DNA of 62,826 nt, taken from the NCBI RefSeq assembly GCF_015155755.1, contig NZ_VWPI01000162.1:1-62826 (forward strand), given 5' to 3'. This DNA is from Komagataeibacter sp. FXV3 (lineage in GTDB: Bacteria; Pseudomonadota; Alphaproteobacteria; Acetobacterales; Acetobacteraceae). Made by a program: the position numbers and the translations under genes. The notes below the pieces were generated by a model. The model saw only the letters and a list, made by a program, of their open reading frames with translations, did no database searches and was not told the origin of the DNA. This document shows positions 26,200-34,925 of this stretch, piece by piece; the stretch's first letter is position 1; each line of letters opens with the position of its first letter.

Positions 26200-28413
26200 C
26201 TATACCTGCTCAACAAATGTATCGATCACCCGCTTGGGGCCTGCTTTTTCAAACGCGACTTCCAGCCGGTTTCCCTCGACCGAGGTAATGGTGCCGTAGC
26301 CGAATTTCTGGTGGAACACACGCACCCCCACCTTCATGCCCGACGTGGCGGTGGTGGACGGTGTCACGTCATGCACCCGCCGGGACGCCACCAGCGGGAA
26401 GGGCGTGCTGCCAAACACGGCGGGACGGCCAAGGAAACTGCGCCGGCTGTTCGCAGTGTCGCCGCGTGTCTCGATATGTTCCGCGGGCAGCTCCTCGACA
26501 AAGCGGCTGGGAATGGCGGACTGCCAGTTGCCGTATATGCGGCGATTGGCGGCATGGCTGATCATGGCCAGCTTGCGCGCGCGCGTAATGCCGACATAGG
26601 CCAGGCGGCGTTCTTCCTCCAGCCCCTTCAGGCCGCCTTCATCCAGCGTGCGCTGGGACGGAAAGACGCCTTCCTCCCATCCCGGCAGGAACACGGTATC
26701 GAATTCCAGCCCCTTGGCGCCATGCAGGGTCATGATGCTCATGCTGTCCTCGCCCGATTTATCCTCGGTATCCATGACAAGGGCAACGTGTTCAAGGAAT
26801 CCGCCAAGGTTTTCATAATCCGCCAGCGAGCGCACCAGCTCCTTCAGGTTTTCCAGCCGTCCCGGCGCATCGGGGGATTTGTCGGCCTTCCACATGTCGA
26901 TATAGCCGCTGTCCTCCAGCAGGTGGTCAATGGCGACGACATGCCCCTCGCGCCCCAGCATGTCGCGCGTGGTGCCCAGCGCGCGCATGAGGGTGGCAAG
27001 CTGTTCCTTCGCCCGGCCCTTGATGTCGCCAGTGCCCAGCATCTCCAGCACGGCCGCGGTCAGCGGGATCTGGCGTTCGCGGGCGTGCATGTGCATTTTC
27101 TGCAGTCCCGTGGTCCCCACGCCCCGTCGCGGCACATTTATGATGCGTTCAAACGCAAGGTCGTCGGAAGGCTGGTTGACCACGCGCATGTAGGCGATGG
27201 CGTCGCGGATTTCGGCGCGTTCGTAAAAACGCAGGCCACCGACCACGCGGTAGGGCAGGCCAAGGGTAATCAGCCGTTCTTCAAACGCGCGGGTCTGGAA
27301 GCCTGCGCGGACAAGGATGGCGATTTCGCCCATCGGGTGGCCATCGGCGCGCAGGCGTTCGATCTCGGTGCCGACCATGCGGGCCTCATCATCCGAATCC
27401 TGCACGGAAATCACGCGCACCTTCTCGCCTTCCGCATCCTCGCGGCCGGGATGCAGGGTCTTGCCCAGACGTTCCTCGTTATGCGCGATCAGGCCCGACG
27501 CCGCGCCAAGGATCTGCCGGGTGGAACGGTAATTGCGTTCCAGCCGCACCACTTTCGCGCCGGGAAAATCGCGTTCGAAGCGCAGGATGTTTTCCACTTC
27601 CGCCCCGCGCCATGAATAGATCGACTGGTCATCATCACCCACGCAGCAGATGTTGGATGGCTGGTTGTCCCGATGGGCCAGCAGCCGCAGCCACAGGTAC
27701 TGGATGGTGTTGGTGTCCTGATACTCATCCACCAGGATGTAGCGGAAGAAACGGTGATACTGCGCCAGCACATCGGGGTGTCTGCGCAGGATTTCCGTCA
27801 TGTGCAGCATAAGGTCGCCAAAGTCGCAGGCGTTAAGCTGTTTCAGGCGCTGCTGGTAATCGGTATAGATCTCGGCGCAGCGTCCATTGGCGAAATCCGT
27901 GTCCTCGGCCGCCGTGATGGCGTCGGGCACCAGCCCGCGATCCTTCCACCGCTGGATCACGCCCATGATCGCCTGTGGCGGCCAGCGCTTGGTATCGATG
28001 CGGTAGGGTTCAAGCACCTGCTTGAGCAGACGCAGCTGGTCATCGGTATCAAGAATGGTGAAGCTGCTGGTCAGCCCGACATATTCCGCATGGCGGCGCA
28101 GCATGCGCGCGCACAGGGCATGGAACGTACCCAGCCACAGCCCTTCCGCCGGTTCACCCAGCAGGGCGCTGACGCGTTCGCGCATTTCACGCGCGGCCTT
28201 GTTGGTGAAGGTCACGGCCAGGATCTGGTTGGGCCGCGCGCGCCCCGACAGCAGGATATGCGCGAACCGCGTGGTCAGCACCCGTGTCTTTCCGGTGCCC
28301 GCGCCGGCAAGGACCAGCAGCGGGCCATCCGTCGTCTCGATCGCGGCCCGCTGTTCGGGATTGAGGCGGTTCAGGTAATCCGGCACACGGCCGGTGGGGA
28401 TAAGGCTGTCCAT
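26200..28413 (-). CDS. pcrA: ATP-dependent DNA helicase UvrD/PcrA
   Basis: A 737-residue superfamily 1A 3'-5' helicase acting in nucleotide excision and mismatch repair and in clearing blocked forks. The Q motif LNPEQRAAIE (18-27), Walker A GAGTGKTR (37-44), ILVDEYQDTN (motif II), GDDDQSIYSWRGA (III), ITRARKL-type motif VI near AYVGITRARK and a C-terminal segment (VGVRVFHQKFGYGTI) like the tudor-type RNA polymerase interaction domain are visible. ATG at 28413. It is divergent from radC-like gene 1, and 86 bases lie between them. Confidence 0.93.
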   Translation of the reverse strand: MDSLIPTGRVPDYLNRLNPEQRAAIETTDGPLLVLAGAGTGKTRVLTTRFAHILLSGRARPNQILAVTFTNKAAREMRERVSALLGEPAEGLWLGTFHALCARMLRRHAEYVGLTSSFTILDTDDQLRLLKQVLEPYRIDTKRWPPQAIMGVIQRWKDRGLVPDAITAAEDTDFANGRCAEIYTDYQQRLKQLNACDFGDLMLHMTEILRRHPDVLAQYHRFFRYILVDEYQDTNTIQYLWLRLLAHRDNQPSNICCVGDDDQSIYSWRGAEVENILRFERDFPGAKVVRLERNYRSTRQILGAASGLIAHNEERLGKTLHPGREDAEGEKVRVISVQDSDDEARMVGTEIERLRADGHPMGEIAILVRAGFQTRAFEERLITLGLPYRVVGGLRFYERAEIRDAIAYMRVVNQPSDDLAFERIINVPRRGVGTTGLQKMHMHARERQIPLTAAVLEMLGTGDIKGRAKEQLATLMRALGTTRDMLGREGHVVAIDHLLEDSGYIDMWKADKSPDAPGRLENLKELVRSLADYENLGGFLEHVALVMDTEDKSGEDSMSIMTLHGAKGLEFDTVFLPGWEEGVFPSQRTLDEGGLKGLEEERRLAYVGITRARKLAMISHAANRRIYGNWQSAIPSRFVEELPAEHIETRGDTANSRRSFLGRPAVFGSTPFPLVASRRVHDVTPSTTATSGMKVGVRVFHQKFGYGTITSVEGNRLEVAFEKAGPKRVIDTFVEQV

Positions 28414-28499
28414 GACATTATCTTCTATAGCAATCCCGCCGCCGGGTAACCAATGCTATCAATCATGGTCAGGGGAAATGCGCAGGGGGAAGCGATGGC

Positions 28500-29177
28500 A
28501 TGAATACGCTCAGGGGAACGGGGCCGGGCGGTCACCGGGCGCGCATGCGCAGGCGTATCCGCACGGCAGGCGCGCATTCGCTGGCGGATTACGAATTGCT
28601 GGAGGTCCTGCTGTTCGCGGCCGTGCCCCGGCGCGATACCAAGCCGCAGGCGAAGGCGCTGCTGGCCCATTTCGGTGATCTTGAGGCCGTTCTGGATGCC
28701 AGCCCTTCCGCCCTGCGCGCGGCGGGACTTGGGCCACGTGGGGTGGCCGTGCTGGGGTGTCCGGTGCAGGTGGCGCGGCGTCTGGCGCATCCCGACCTGC
28801 GGGGGCAGGTGATTTTCACGGATATGGCGGCGGTAATGGCGTACTGCGACAGGCTGCCCGCGCATGATCCCGACGGGTGGCGGCTGTTCTACCTTGATTC
28901 CGCGCGGCACGTGCTGGCCGATGAAGCCGTCAGTATCGCCCCGCCCGCCGATATGTGCCGGACCGTGCTGGCGCGTGCGCTGGAACTGCATGCCGTCTCC
29001 CTGGTTGCGATCAGGGATATCGGCCAGCGCACGCCGCCAGCGGAGGGTCAGGATGCCGACCTGCGTTTCGGCCGCATGCTGGAAACCCATGCCCGCCTGC
29101 TGGGCCTGATCGTGCATGACTGCGTGGTGCGCGGCGGCGGGAAGGATGCAAGCCTGCGGACCTTGATCGCGCGATAG
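28500..29177 (+). CDS. RadC-like protein 1 with lost JAMM metal site
   Basis: A 225-residue RadC family protein. The N-terminal helix-hairpin-helix region is well kept (RARMRRRIRTAGAHSLADYE, LLEVLLFAAVPRRDTK, LLAHFGDLEAVLDAS). The C-terminal JAB/MPN domain keeps length and order, but the HNHP of the JAMM motif reads RDIG and the PRE glutamate reads PAD, so metal binding is unlikely. RadC proteins are linked to DNA handling, though their biochemical role is unsettled. A second RadC gene with an intact JAMM motif lies 760 bases downstream on the same strand, which suggests a division of labour between paralogues. Confidence 0.8.
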   Translation: MNTLRGTGPGGHRARMRRRIRTAGAHSLADYELLEVLLFAAVPRRDTKPQAKALLAHFGDLEAVLDASPSALRAAGLGPRGVAVLGCPVQVARRLAHPDLRGQVIFTDMAAVMAYCDRLPAHDPDGWRLFYLDSARHVLADEAVSIAPPADMCRTVLARALELHAVSLVAIRDIGQRTPPAEGQDADLRFGRMLETHARLLGLIVHDCVVRGGGKDASLRTLIAR

Positions 29178-29183
29178 AGCGTA

Positions 29184-29876
29184 TCAGCCGTGCGGGTGGG
29201 CTTCGGCCGCTGCGAACTGCTGGCGGATGGCGTCCAGCAGTTCGGATGGCTGGCTGACCAGCGCATCGGCACCGGCCTGCGTCAGTTCTTCCCGCGTGCC
29301 ATATCCCCACAATACCCCTAGCGCACGGACGTGGTTGGCGTGCGCGCCGCTTATGTCAAAGCGCCGGTCACCAATCATCAGCGCATCCTCGCGCCGGATG
29401 TCATGTTCACGCAGCACGGCTGCGATCAGTTCGGGCTTTTCCGCGCCGCTGTCATCGGCGCGCGCGCCCGACAGGCCATCGAAATACTGCACGAGGTTGC
29501 GCAGGTGCAGGATCTTGCGCGCAAGATGGCGTGGCTTGGATGTCGCGACAAACAGCCGCACCCCTTCAGCGGACAGGGTCTCGATCACGTTGCGCATGTG
29601 GTCGAAAACCGGGCTTTTGTGCATGCCTTCCGATTCGTAGTGCTTGCGGTAAAGCGCCATCGCTTCGTCCACCCGGTCATCGCCATAATGCGCGAGGATA
29701 TGGGCGATCAGTTCCTCCAGCGGGGGGCCGACCACCCATGTCAGGTCAATCGACATGTCGGGTTCATGACCAAGGTCGCGCAGTACGGCGTAAATGGATT
29801 CCACAATGCCATCGCGGGAACGGACGATGGTTCCGTCCAGGTCGAAAAGTACGGTATGGTTTTCATGAAACGGCAT
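29184..29876 (-). CDS. HAD-family phosphatase, phosphoglycolate phosphatase-like
   Basis: A 230-residue haloacid dehalogenase superfamily hydrolase. The catalytic DLDGTIVRS near residues 12-20 carries both aspartates; VATSKP gives motif II, K in GAEKPELI motif III and IGDRRFDISGA motif IV. The cap domain sits between motifs I and II (subclass I, as in Gph). Such enzymes dephosphorylate phosphoglycolate or other small phosphoesters; the exact substrate is not readable from sequence. It lies on the opposite strand between the two RadC genes, ending 6 bases from the stop of the first. Confidence 0.82.
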   Translation of the reverse strand: MPFHENHTVLFDLDGTIVRSRDGIVESIYAVLRDLGHEPDMSIDLTWVVGPPLEELIAHILAHYGDDRVDEAMALYRKHYESEGMHKSPVFDHMRNVIETLSAEGVRLFVATSKPRHLARKILHLRNLVQYFDGLSGARADDSGAEKPELIAAVLREHDIRREDALMIGDRRFDISGAHANHVRALGVLWGYGTREELTQAGADALVSQPSELLDAIRQQFAAAEAHPHG

Positions 29877-29940
29877 GCAGGTTCATAACCTCCTTGTTCT
29901 GATCGCATAATGCACCATCGGGACGGTATTTGTCCTGCAA

Positions 29941-30630
29941 TTGTTGGGAAAACACCGTTTGCACGATCACACATCGCCCGAACCGGTCACACTTCCCCTT
30001 GGTGGCGGTATCAGCCGGGCGGATGACCATGCCTTCCTGCAGCGCCTGATCCGCACGCTTGATCCAGCCCATCCGGCACCGGACCGGCTGGCGGCCAGCT
30101 TCCTGGCCCGTTTCGGCTCGGCGGGCATGGCGCTGTCGGCGCATGTGGGGGCACTGGATGAAGTGGCGGGACGTGAAACCGTTCTGCCGCCCCTGCTGGC
30201 GGTGCTACGGGAGGTGGCGCTGCGCCTGTACCGCGCCCGTGTGCGGCGCACGGATCTTCTGGCGGGGCAGGCGGGACTGGAAGCCTACCTGCAGGCCTGC
30301 ATGGGGCATGAAGTGATTGAACAGTTCCGCGTGCTGTTCCTTGATGAGGGCTTTCACCTGCTGGCCGATGAACTGATGGGCACCGGCACGGTCAACCATT
30401 CCCCGGTTTATCCGCGCGAAATCATGCGCCGCGCGCTGAAACTGGGGGCAGGGCGGCTGGTGCTGGCGCATAACCACCCCGCAGGCCAGCCGGAACCTTC
30501 ATCCGCTGATATTGAAATGACCCTGCGCATCGCGCAGATCGGCAAGATCATGCAGGTTACGGTGCATGACCACATCATTGTGGGCAATGGCCGGACCCAC
30601 AGCTTCCGCGCGGCGGGGCTGCTGGTCTAG
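29941..30630 (+). CDS. radC: RadC-like protein 2 with intact JAMM motif
   Basis: A 229-residue RadC protein. The JAMM site is complete: PREI glutamate, LAHNHPAG and the SSADI aspartate, in the order found in RadC (GTVNHSPVYPREIMRRAL then AHNHPAGQPEPSSADIEMT). The N-terminal helix-hairpin-helix half is less conserved than in paralogue 1 (DHAFLQRLIRTLDP, LAASFLARFGSAGMAL). The frame opens with TTG at 29941; TTG at 29944 or 29959 are alternatives, no ATG is available before the conserved region. purK ends one base after its stop on the other strand. Confidence 0.88.
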   Translation: MLGKHRLHDHTSPEPVTLPLGGGISRADDHAFLQRLIRTLDPAHPAPDRLAASFLARFGSAGMALSAHVGALDEVAGRETVLPPLLAVLREVALRLYRARVRRTDLLAGQAGLEAYLQACMGHEVIEQFRVLFLDEGFHLLADELMGTGTVNHSPVYPREIMRRALKLGAGRLVLAHNHPAGQPEPSSADIEMTLRIAQIGKIMQVTVHDHIIVGNGRTHSFRAAGLLV

Positions 30631-31773
30631 TTACGCATCAGCCGACGGGCGCGCCAGCGGGCCAAGGGCCGCTTCCACCCCGAATTCACCTGGCAGCGCG
30701 CCCTTGGGGAACAGCACGTTCACATGCCCCATCTTGCGCCCCGGGCGGGCTTCCGCCTTGCCATAATGATGCGCCAGCAGGCCGGGGGCCGCCATGATTT
30801 CAGGCCACAGGGCCATGTCATCGGGGCCGATCAGGTTTTTCATGACGGCGTCGCTGTGGCGGCCTGCGGGGGGCAGTGACAGGCCGGTCACCGCGCGCAC
30901 ATGCATCTCGAACTGGTCCACGGGGCAGGCATTCATGGTCCAGTGGCCCGAATTATGGGGCCGGGGCGCAATTTCGTTCACGCGCAGGCTGCCGTCGCGG
31001 TCCACGAACATCTCGACCCCCAGCAGGCCAATCAGGTCCAGCGCCGTGGCGATGCGGCGGGCAAGATCGCGGGCCTGCGCCGCAAGGTCGGGCGCGATTC
31101 GGGCCGGGGCCAGACTTATGTCCAGAATGCCGTTGCGGTGACGGTTTTCGGTTACGTCAAAGGTCACGATGTCACCGCATGCGTTACGCGCGACCATCAC
31201 GCTGACCTCACAGGCGAAGCGTACCATGCCCTCGGCCACCAGCGGGTGGGGGCGCAGGCTGTCGAATGCGGCGTCCAGTTCCGACGCATCACGGATGCGG
31301 GCCTGTCCCTTGCCATCATACCCAAGGCGCGTGGTCTTGAGGATAAAGGGATAGCCCAGCGCTTCCGCCGCCCTGTCCAGATCGGCGCGGTCATGCACGC
31401 CCCGCCAGGGGGCCACCGGAATGTCGTTTTCCGCCATGAAGGTTTTTTCGGCGATACGGTCCTGGCTTATGCGCAGGATACGACCGGCGGGGTGGACCGG
31501 GCGGATGCTGGATAGCAGGTCCAGACCGTCGGCGCTGATATTCTCGAATTCAAAGGTAATGACATCCACCGCATCGGCAAAGCGGCGCAGGGCGTCATGG
31601 TCGTCATACCGGCCAAGGGTAATGGCGTGCGCCACCTGCGCAGCCGGGCCGTCGGCTTCCGTCGTCAGGATATGGGCGCGGTAGCCAAGGCGGGCGGCGG
31701 CAATGGCGGACATGCGGCCAAGCTGCCCGCCGCCGACAATGCCCAGCACCGAACCGGGGGCAAGCGGCGTCAT
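30631..31773 (-). CDS. purK: 5-(Carboxyamino)imidazole ribonucleotide synthase
   Basis: A 380-residue ATP-grasp enzyme of de novo purine synthesis that carboxylates AIR with ATP and bicarbonate. The N-terminal [14 protein letters not shown], the ATP-grasp [42 protein letters not shown] and the C-terminal MGHVNVLFP are all family landmarks. ATG at 31773 overlaps the purE stop by 4 bases, which decides the start over a longer frame inside purE. purE-purK is the classic bacterial pair. Its 3' end nearly touches the RadC gene of the opposite strand. Confidence 0.95.
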   Translation of the reverse strand: MTPLAPGSVLGIVGGGQLGRMSAIAAARLGYRAHILTTEADGPAAQVAHAITLGRYDDHDALRRFADAVDVITFEFENISADGLDLLSSIRPVHPAGRILRISQDRIAEKTFMAENDIPVAPWRGVHDRADLDRAAEALGYPFILKTTRLGYDGKGQARIRDASELDAAFDSLRPHPLVAEGMVRFACEVSVMVARNACGDIVTFDVTENRHRNGILDISLAPARIAPDLAAQARDLARRIATALDLIGLLGVEMFVDRDGSLRVNEIAPRPHNSGHWTMNACPVDQFEMHVRAVTGLSLPPAGRHSDAVMKNLIGPDDMALWPEIMAAPGLLAHHYGKAEARPGRKMGHVNVLFPKGALPGEFGVEAALGPLARPSADA

Positions 31774-32285
31774 CGCACCGGTTCCTGCGCCACGGCTTGG
31801 GTCTGTTTCGCCCGCCATGCAGCCAGTCGTGCGCCAAGGTCAGGATCCGACAGGGCAAGGATGGACGCCGCCATCAGCGCCGCGTTGATCGCCCCTGCCT
31901 TGCCAATGGCCAGCGTGCCCACGGGAATGCCGCCGGGCATCTGCACGATGGACAGCAGGCTGTCCATGCCCTTGAGCGCATGCGATTCGACCGGTACCCC
32001 CAGCACCGGCAGCGCCGTCCATGCCGCACACATGCCCGGCAGGTGCGCAGCCCCCCCGGCGCCTGCGATAATGACCGACAGGCCACGCCCCTGTGCCGAT
32101 TTCGCGTAGTCCGCCAGACGGTCGGGCGTGCGGTGGGCAGAGACGATGCGCACCTCATGCGCGATATCCAGCGCTTCCAGCACGGTGGTGGCATGACGCA
32201 TGGTTTCCCAGTCGGACTGGCTGCCCATGATCAGCCCCACGCGCGGGGATTTCGTGCCGGAGGACGGAAGGGGGGAAAGGCTCAC
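31770..32285 (-). CDS. purE: N5-CAIR mutase, class I PurE
   Basis: A 171-residue class I PurE that moves the carboxyl group of N5-CAIR to make CAIR. Motifs [18 protein letters not shown] and [11 protein letters not shown] form the active site with its mutase histidine. It precedes purK with a 4-base overlap. A DUF465 gene ends 24 bases before its start on the same strand; whether both share a promoter is unclear. Confidence 0.95.
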   Translation of the reverse strand: MSLSPLPSSGTKSPRVGLIMGSQSDWETMRHATTVLEALDIAHEVRIVSAHRTPDRLADYAKSAQGRGLSVIIAGAGGAAHLPGMCAAWTALPVLGVPVESHALKGMDSLLSIVQMPGGIPVGTLAIGKAGAINAALMAASILALSDPDLGARLAAWRAKQTQAVAQEPVR

Positions 32286-32309
32286 GATTGCAATACTCTC
32301 GTCAGGGAA

Positions 32310-32510
32310 TCAGGCGATACTGTCGGGGATCATGCGGCTTTCCAGCCATGTGATCTCGTCCTTCAGCAGCAGCTTGCGCTTTTTCAGCCGTTGCAGTTGC
32401 AACTGGTCCGTTACCTGCTGGGCCATGCGGCTAATGACCGTATCAAGGTCGCGATGTTCGCTGCGCAGTTCGTGCAGCTTGCGAAGAAGGGTGTCCCGAT
32501 CTGTCAGCAT
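32310..32510 (-). CDS. YdcH/SlyX-like small coiled-coil protein (DUF465), copy A
   Basis: A 66-residue helical protein of the DUF465 (YdcH) family: LLRKLHELRSEHRDLDTVI and LQLQRLKKRKLLLKDEITWLE form two helices of an antiparallel coiled coil. The function of the family is unknown. A second DUF465 gene starts 160 bases away in the opposite direction, and the bases between them hold a 10-base inverted repeat. Confidence 0.8.
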   Translation of the reverse strand: MLTDRDTLLRKLHELRSEHRDLDTVISRMAQQVTDQLQLQRLKKRKLLLKDEITWLESRMIPDSIA

Positions 32511-32592
32511 GGCGGCTCATCTGTTAAGTGGGCATGGCGTATCCTAAGCATATCCGCCGCAAAAGGCGAAATGCCGGACATGATCCCCAGGG

Positions 32593-32620
32593 GCTGCAAT
32601 TTTAGCATGGAAATTGCAGC
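32593..32620. promoter_or_regulatory. Inverted repeat between the divergent DUF465 genes
   Basis: GCTGCAATTT (32593-32602) and its exact complement AAATTGCAGC (32611-32620) are separated by 8 bases. The repeat lies 83 bases before DUF465 copy A and 51 bases before copy B, a position suited to an operator or a shared promoter control site. No known regulator recognises it as far as I can tell. Confidence 0.5.
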
Positions 32621-32670
32621 ATCGTCTGGTCTAGCCTGATCGGGTTGCAGTCAAGACGCTGGAGGGTTCC

Positions 32671-32841
32671 ATGTCGTACGAAGCACGTATCAACAGCCTT
32701 AAATCCCGTCATGCGCGGCTTGATGCCCGCATTTTCGATGAAGACCGCAGGCCCATGCCCGATGAAGGCGCCCTGCGGCGGCTCAAGCTTGAGAAACTTC
32801 GTGTGAAGGAAGAGATCGAGCGCCTGGCCCGGCTGGGCTGA
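32671..32841 (+). CDS. YdcH-like small coiled-coil protein (DUF465), copy B
   Basis: A 56-residue protein with the DUF465 pattern: SYEARINSLKSRHARLDARI, then a proline-containing turn (RRPMPDEG) and LRRLKLEKLRVKEEIERLA. GGAGGG lies 5 bases before the ATG. Opposite in direction to copy A, so the two small proteins may be produced from one control region and could form hetero-oligomers; that is inference. A GC-rich hairpin follows its stop. Confidence 0.8.
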   Translation: MSYEARINSLKSRHARLDARIFDEDRRPMPDEGALRRLKLEKLRVKEEIERLARLG

Positions 32842-32848
32842 CAACAGA

Positions 32849-32877
32849 CCCGCCGCCCGGCCTGTCCGGGTGGCGGG
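32849..32877. terminator. Hairpin between DUF465 copy B and trcR
   Basis: CCCGCCGCCCGG (32849-32860) pairs with CCGGGTGGCGGG (32866-32877) around a 5-base loop, with one G-T wobble. It lies tail to tail between the two genes. No T run follows, so it may act with Rho or as an mRNA 3' end stabiliser. Confidence 0.55.
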
Positions 32878-32884
32878 ATGTTGG

Positions 32885-33472
32885 TCAGATGCCGTGTTCG
32901 CTGTCGTCATCCAGTTCCAGCGGCGGCGGCACGGCCTGACCTTCACGCGCCAGCCGTTCATTGGCGGCGGCGACCATGGCGTTCAGGTCCGTCTGGCTGC
33001 ACAGGCCCAGTGTGACCGGGTCACGCGGCTTGATGTTGGCGCTGTTCCAGTGCTGCTTGGTGCGCACCTTCTCGATGGTGTCCTTGGTGGTGCCCAGCAG
33101 CTTGCTGGTCTGCTGTTCCGACAGCTGCGGGAAATTGCGCAGGATGAAGGCAATCGCATCCGGACGGTCGTTACGCTTGGCCACCGGGGTATAGCGCGCG
33201 CCCTTGGACCGGCGGTTGATCGGGTTGGCGGGCGGCAGTCCCTTGAGGCGTTCCTCGGGGTCTTTTTCGCAACGGGTAATTTCCGCCTGGGTCAGCTGGT
33301 GGTGGGCAATCGGGTCATAGCCCCGGATTCCCTGTGCCACTTCCCCGTCCGCGATGGCCTGGACTTCAAGGGGATGCATTCCACAGTATGCGGCAATCTG
33401 GGTAAAGGTCAGCGCCGTCTTTTCAATAAGCCACACGGCGGTTGCCTTGGGCATTAAGGGCAGGGCAGTCAT
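32885..33472 (-). CDS. trcR: Cell cycle transcriptional regulator TrcR (DUF1013)
   Basis: A 195-residue DUF1013 protein, a family confined largely to alphaproteobacteria and named TrcR in current annotation. Visible parts are an N-terminal helix-turn-helix-like stretch (MPKATAVWLIEKTALTFTQIA), a charged centre with RRSKGARYTPVAKRNDRPD, and SEQQTSKLLGTTKDTIEKVR, which looks like a second DNA-binding helix pair. A start at the seventh residue (MPKATAV) is also possible. A perfect 18-base palindrome sits 15 bases upstream of the ATG, which could be an autoregulatory operator. Confidence 0.85.
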   Translation of the reverse strand: MTALPLMPKATAVWLIEKTALTFTQIAAYCGMHPLEVQAIADGEVAQGIRGYDPIAHHQLTQAEITRCEKDPEERLKGLPPANPINRRSKGARYTPVAKRNDRPDAIAFILRNFPQLSEQQTSKLLGTTKDTIEKVRTKQHWNSANIKPRDPVTLGLCSQTDLNAMVAAANERLAREGQAVPPPLELDDDSEHGI

Positions 33473-33486
33473 TCTCAGGTCCTACA

Positions 33487-33504
33487 GCGTGTGGCGCCAC
33501 ACGC
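33487..33504. promoter_or_regulatory. Perfect 18-base palindrome upstream of trcR
   Basis: GCGTGTGGCGCCACACGC is its own complement over all 18 bases and lies 15-32 bases before the trcR start codon. This is the place of an operator or of a leader hairpin. Its function is not known. Confidence 0.6.
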
Positions 33505-33660
33505 AGGCACCTGAAAGGGTGTTTGAAACGGTCCCTGAAAAAGCGGGAACCGTGCGTACCTGCTGGCGCGCCAGAAACAGAAAACACTCGTGGAAGTGAT
33601 ATGACGGTTGCGGGCGGCAAAGGTCAAGACTTCAATCCACCCGTCCCGGATGTTTCCCAT

Positions 33661-33695
33661 CAATAAAAACAGGGGCAGGCCGGTGGCCTGCCCCT
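33661..33695 (-). terminator. Intrinsic terminator of hsp20
   Basis: An 11-bp perfect stem, AGGGGCAGGCC (33671-33681) with its complement at 33685-33695 and a 3-base loop, is followed on the - strand by GTTTTTATTG. It ends the hsp20 transcript before trcR. Confidence 0.85.
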
Positions 33696-33721
33696 GCGGC
33701 AAATACACTATGATCGCCCGC

Positions 33722-34258
33722 TTATGCGGCACAGCCTGCGGGCTGTGGGGCTGCGGCGCCTGCCGTGATTGTCCCGGCCATCGCGTCGATGGCGGGGTGA
33801 GGTGCTTCGGCCTGCGGGGTGGTATCGCCCGCCATGGCCTGGCCTGAGGAAATGGGGATACGGCGTGGCTTCAGCGCCTCGGGCACGATGTGGCGCACCG
33901 CGATGCGCAGCAGGCCGTTGGTCAGGTCCGCCTTTTCCACCACCACATGGTCAGCCAGCACAAAACGGCGTTCGAAGGCGCGCGTGGCGATGCCGCGGTG
34001 GAGCATTTCCCTGCCCTGCGTGCTGTCACTGACACGACCTGACACGATCAGGGTATTGTCCTGTACCGTCAGTTCAATGTCATCGGGGCCAAAGCCCGCG
34101 ACCGCCATTGTCAGCGTGTACTGCGCATCGGACAGTTTTTCGATGTTGTAGGGGGGATAGGACGAACCGACCGGGTTCTGTGCCGCCGTATCGACAAGCT
34201 GGGCCAGACGGTCAAATCCTATGGCGCTGCGAAACAGCGGCGCGAAATCATAAGCCAT
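33722..34258 (-). CDS. Small heat shock protein, Hsp20 family
   Basis: A 178-residue alpha-crystallin-type chaperone that holds unfolding proteins. The crystallin domain runs from about 38 to 135: NIEKLSDAQYTLTMAVAGF, DDIELTVQDNTLIVSGR and FVLADHVVVEKADLTNGLLRI. The C-terminal extension has the RIPIS anchor (IxI-like) and then an unusual Ala/Pro-rich tail of about 40 residues. ATG at 34258 is set by ACGGAGG 7 bases upstream; a longer frame is not needed. An intrinsic terminator follows. IbpA-like members are often heat induced, but I see no clear heat-shock promoter. Confidence 0.9.
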   Translation of the reverse strand: MAYDFAPLFRSAIGFDRLAQLVDTAAQNPVGSSYPPYNIEKLSDAQYTLTMAVAGFGPDDIELTVQDNTLIVSGRVSDSTQGREMLHRGIATRAFERRFVLADHVVVEKADLTNGLLRIAVRHIVPEALKPRRIPISSGQAMAGDTTPQAEAPHPAIDAMAGTITAGAAAPQPAGCAA

Positions 34259-34369
34259 GTGAAACCTCCGTGAAGCAAGGTCTGGTGTCATGCGGCCCCC
34301 CGGTTGGGCGGACCGCGATTTTGGGTAATGCGCATGGACCCGCTATGGGCATCCGGCGCAGTCCAGACA

Positions 34370-34411
34370 TGGCAATGCCCGGCCCCCTGTTCAAGGGGCC
34401 GGGCATTGCCA
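34370..34411. terminator. 17-bp GC-rich hairpin between rpmE and hsp20
   Basis: TGGCAATGCCCGGCCCC (34370-34386) is perfectly complementary to 34395-34411, with an 8-base loop. No T run is present on either side. It lies 34 bases after the rpmE stop and probably marks the end or a processing site of that transcript. Confidence 0.55.
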
Positions 34412-34444
34412 CGGACTTCAGACCTGATCGGGAGGAAGGGGGTA

Positions 34445-34675
34445 TCAGCCCTTCTTGCGCTGGCCCAGTGCGCCGAACTTTTTGTTGAACTTGGCGACCT
34501 GGCCCCCGGTGTCCATCATGCGCTGCACGCCGGTCCATGCCGGGTGGGACTTCGGATCGATGTCCAGGCGCAGCGTATCGCCAGCCTTGCCGTAGCACGA
34601 ACGGGTCGTGTATTCGGTGCCATCGGTCATGATGACATTGATTTCGTGGTAGTCGGGGTGGATGCCGGATTTCAT
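34445..34675 (-). CDS. rpmE: 50S ribosomal protein L31
   Basis: A 76-residue L31: [38 protein letters not shown] and [20 protein letters not shown]. It has a single cysteine, so it is the zinc-free form without the CxxC pair. ATG at 34675 gives the conserved family start; a longer frame upstream (to 34765) adds residues without family similarity. Divergent from mscL, 250 bases between starts. Confidence 0.93.
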   Translation of the reverse strand: MKSGIHPDYHEINVIMTDGTEYTTRSCYGKAGDTLRLDIDPKSHPAWTGVQRMMDTGGQVAKFNKKFGALGQRKKG

Positions 34676-34925
34676 TTCAAACACTTTCGCGCTGGGCCCA
34701 CCGATGCCGACCGGGGGCGTTGTATCGGCAGGCGTATAGACGACAAGTGCCGGCAAGATCAACACCCGATGGCAAGAAAAGCCCGCCCTGCCGTCTTCAG
34801 GCCATGGTGTTACCCTGTTGCATCATGCGGGGGAATGGAAGGGCCACACGATAATATATGGTCGTCATGATGTCGCGATGTTGCTAGAGCTAGGGCGTAT
34901 TCCATTAAACTAAGGATTGGCATTC

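Noticed and set aside
25525-27615. Long + strand open frame (696 codons) opposite prmA and the helicase
   Set aside because: It mirrors two well-supported genes and its product is rich in His, Gln and Arg, the usual look of an antisense shadow.
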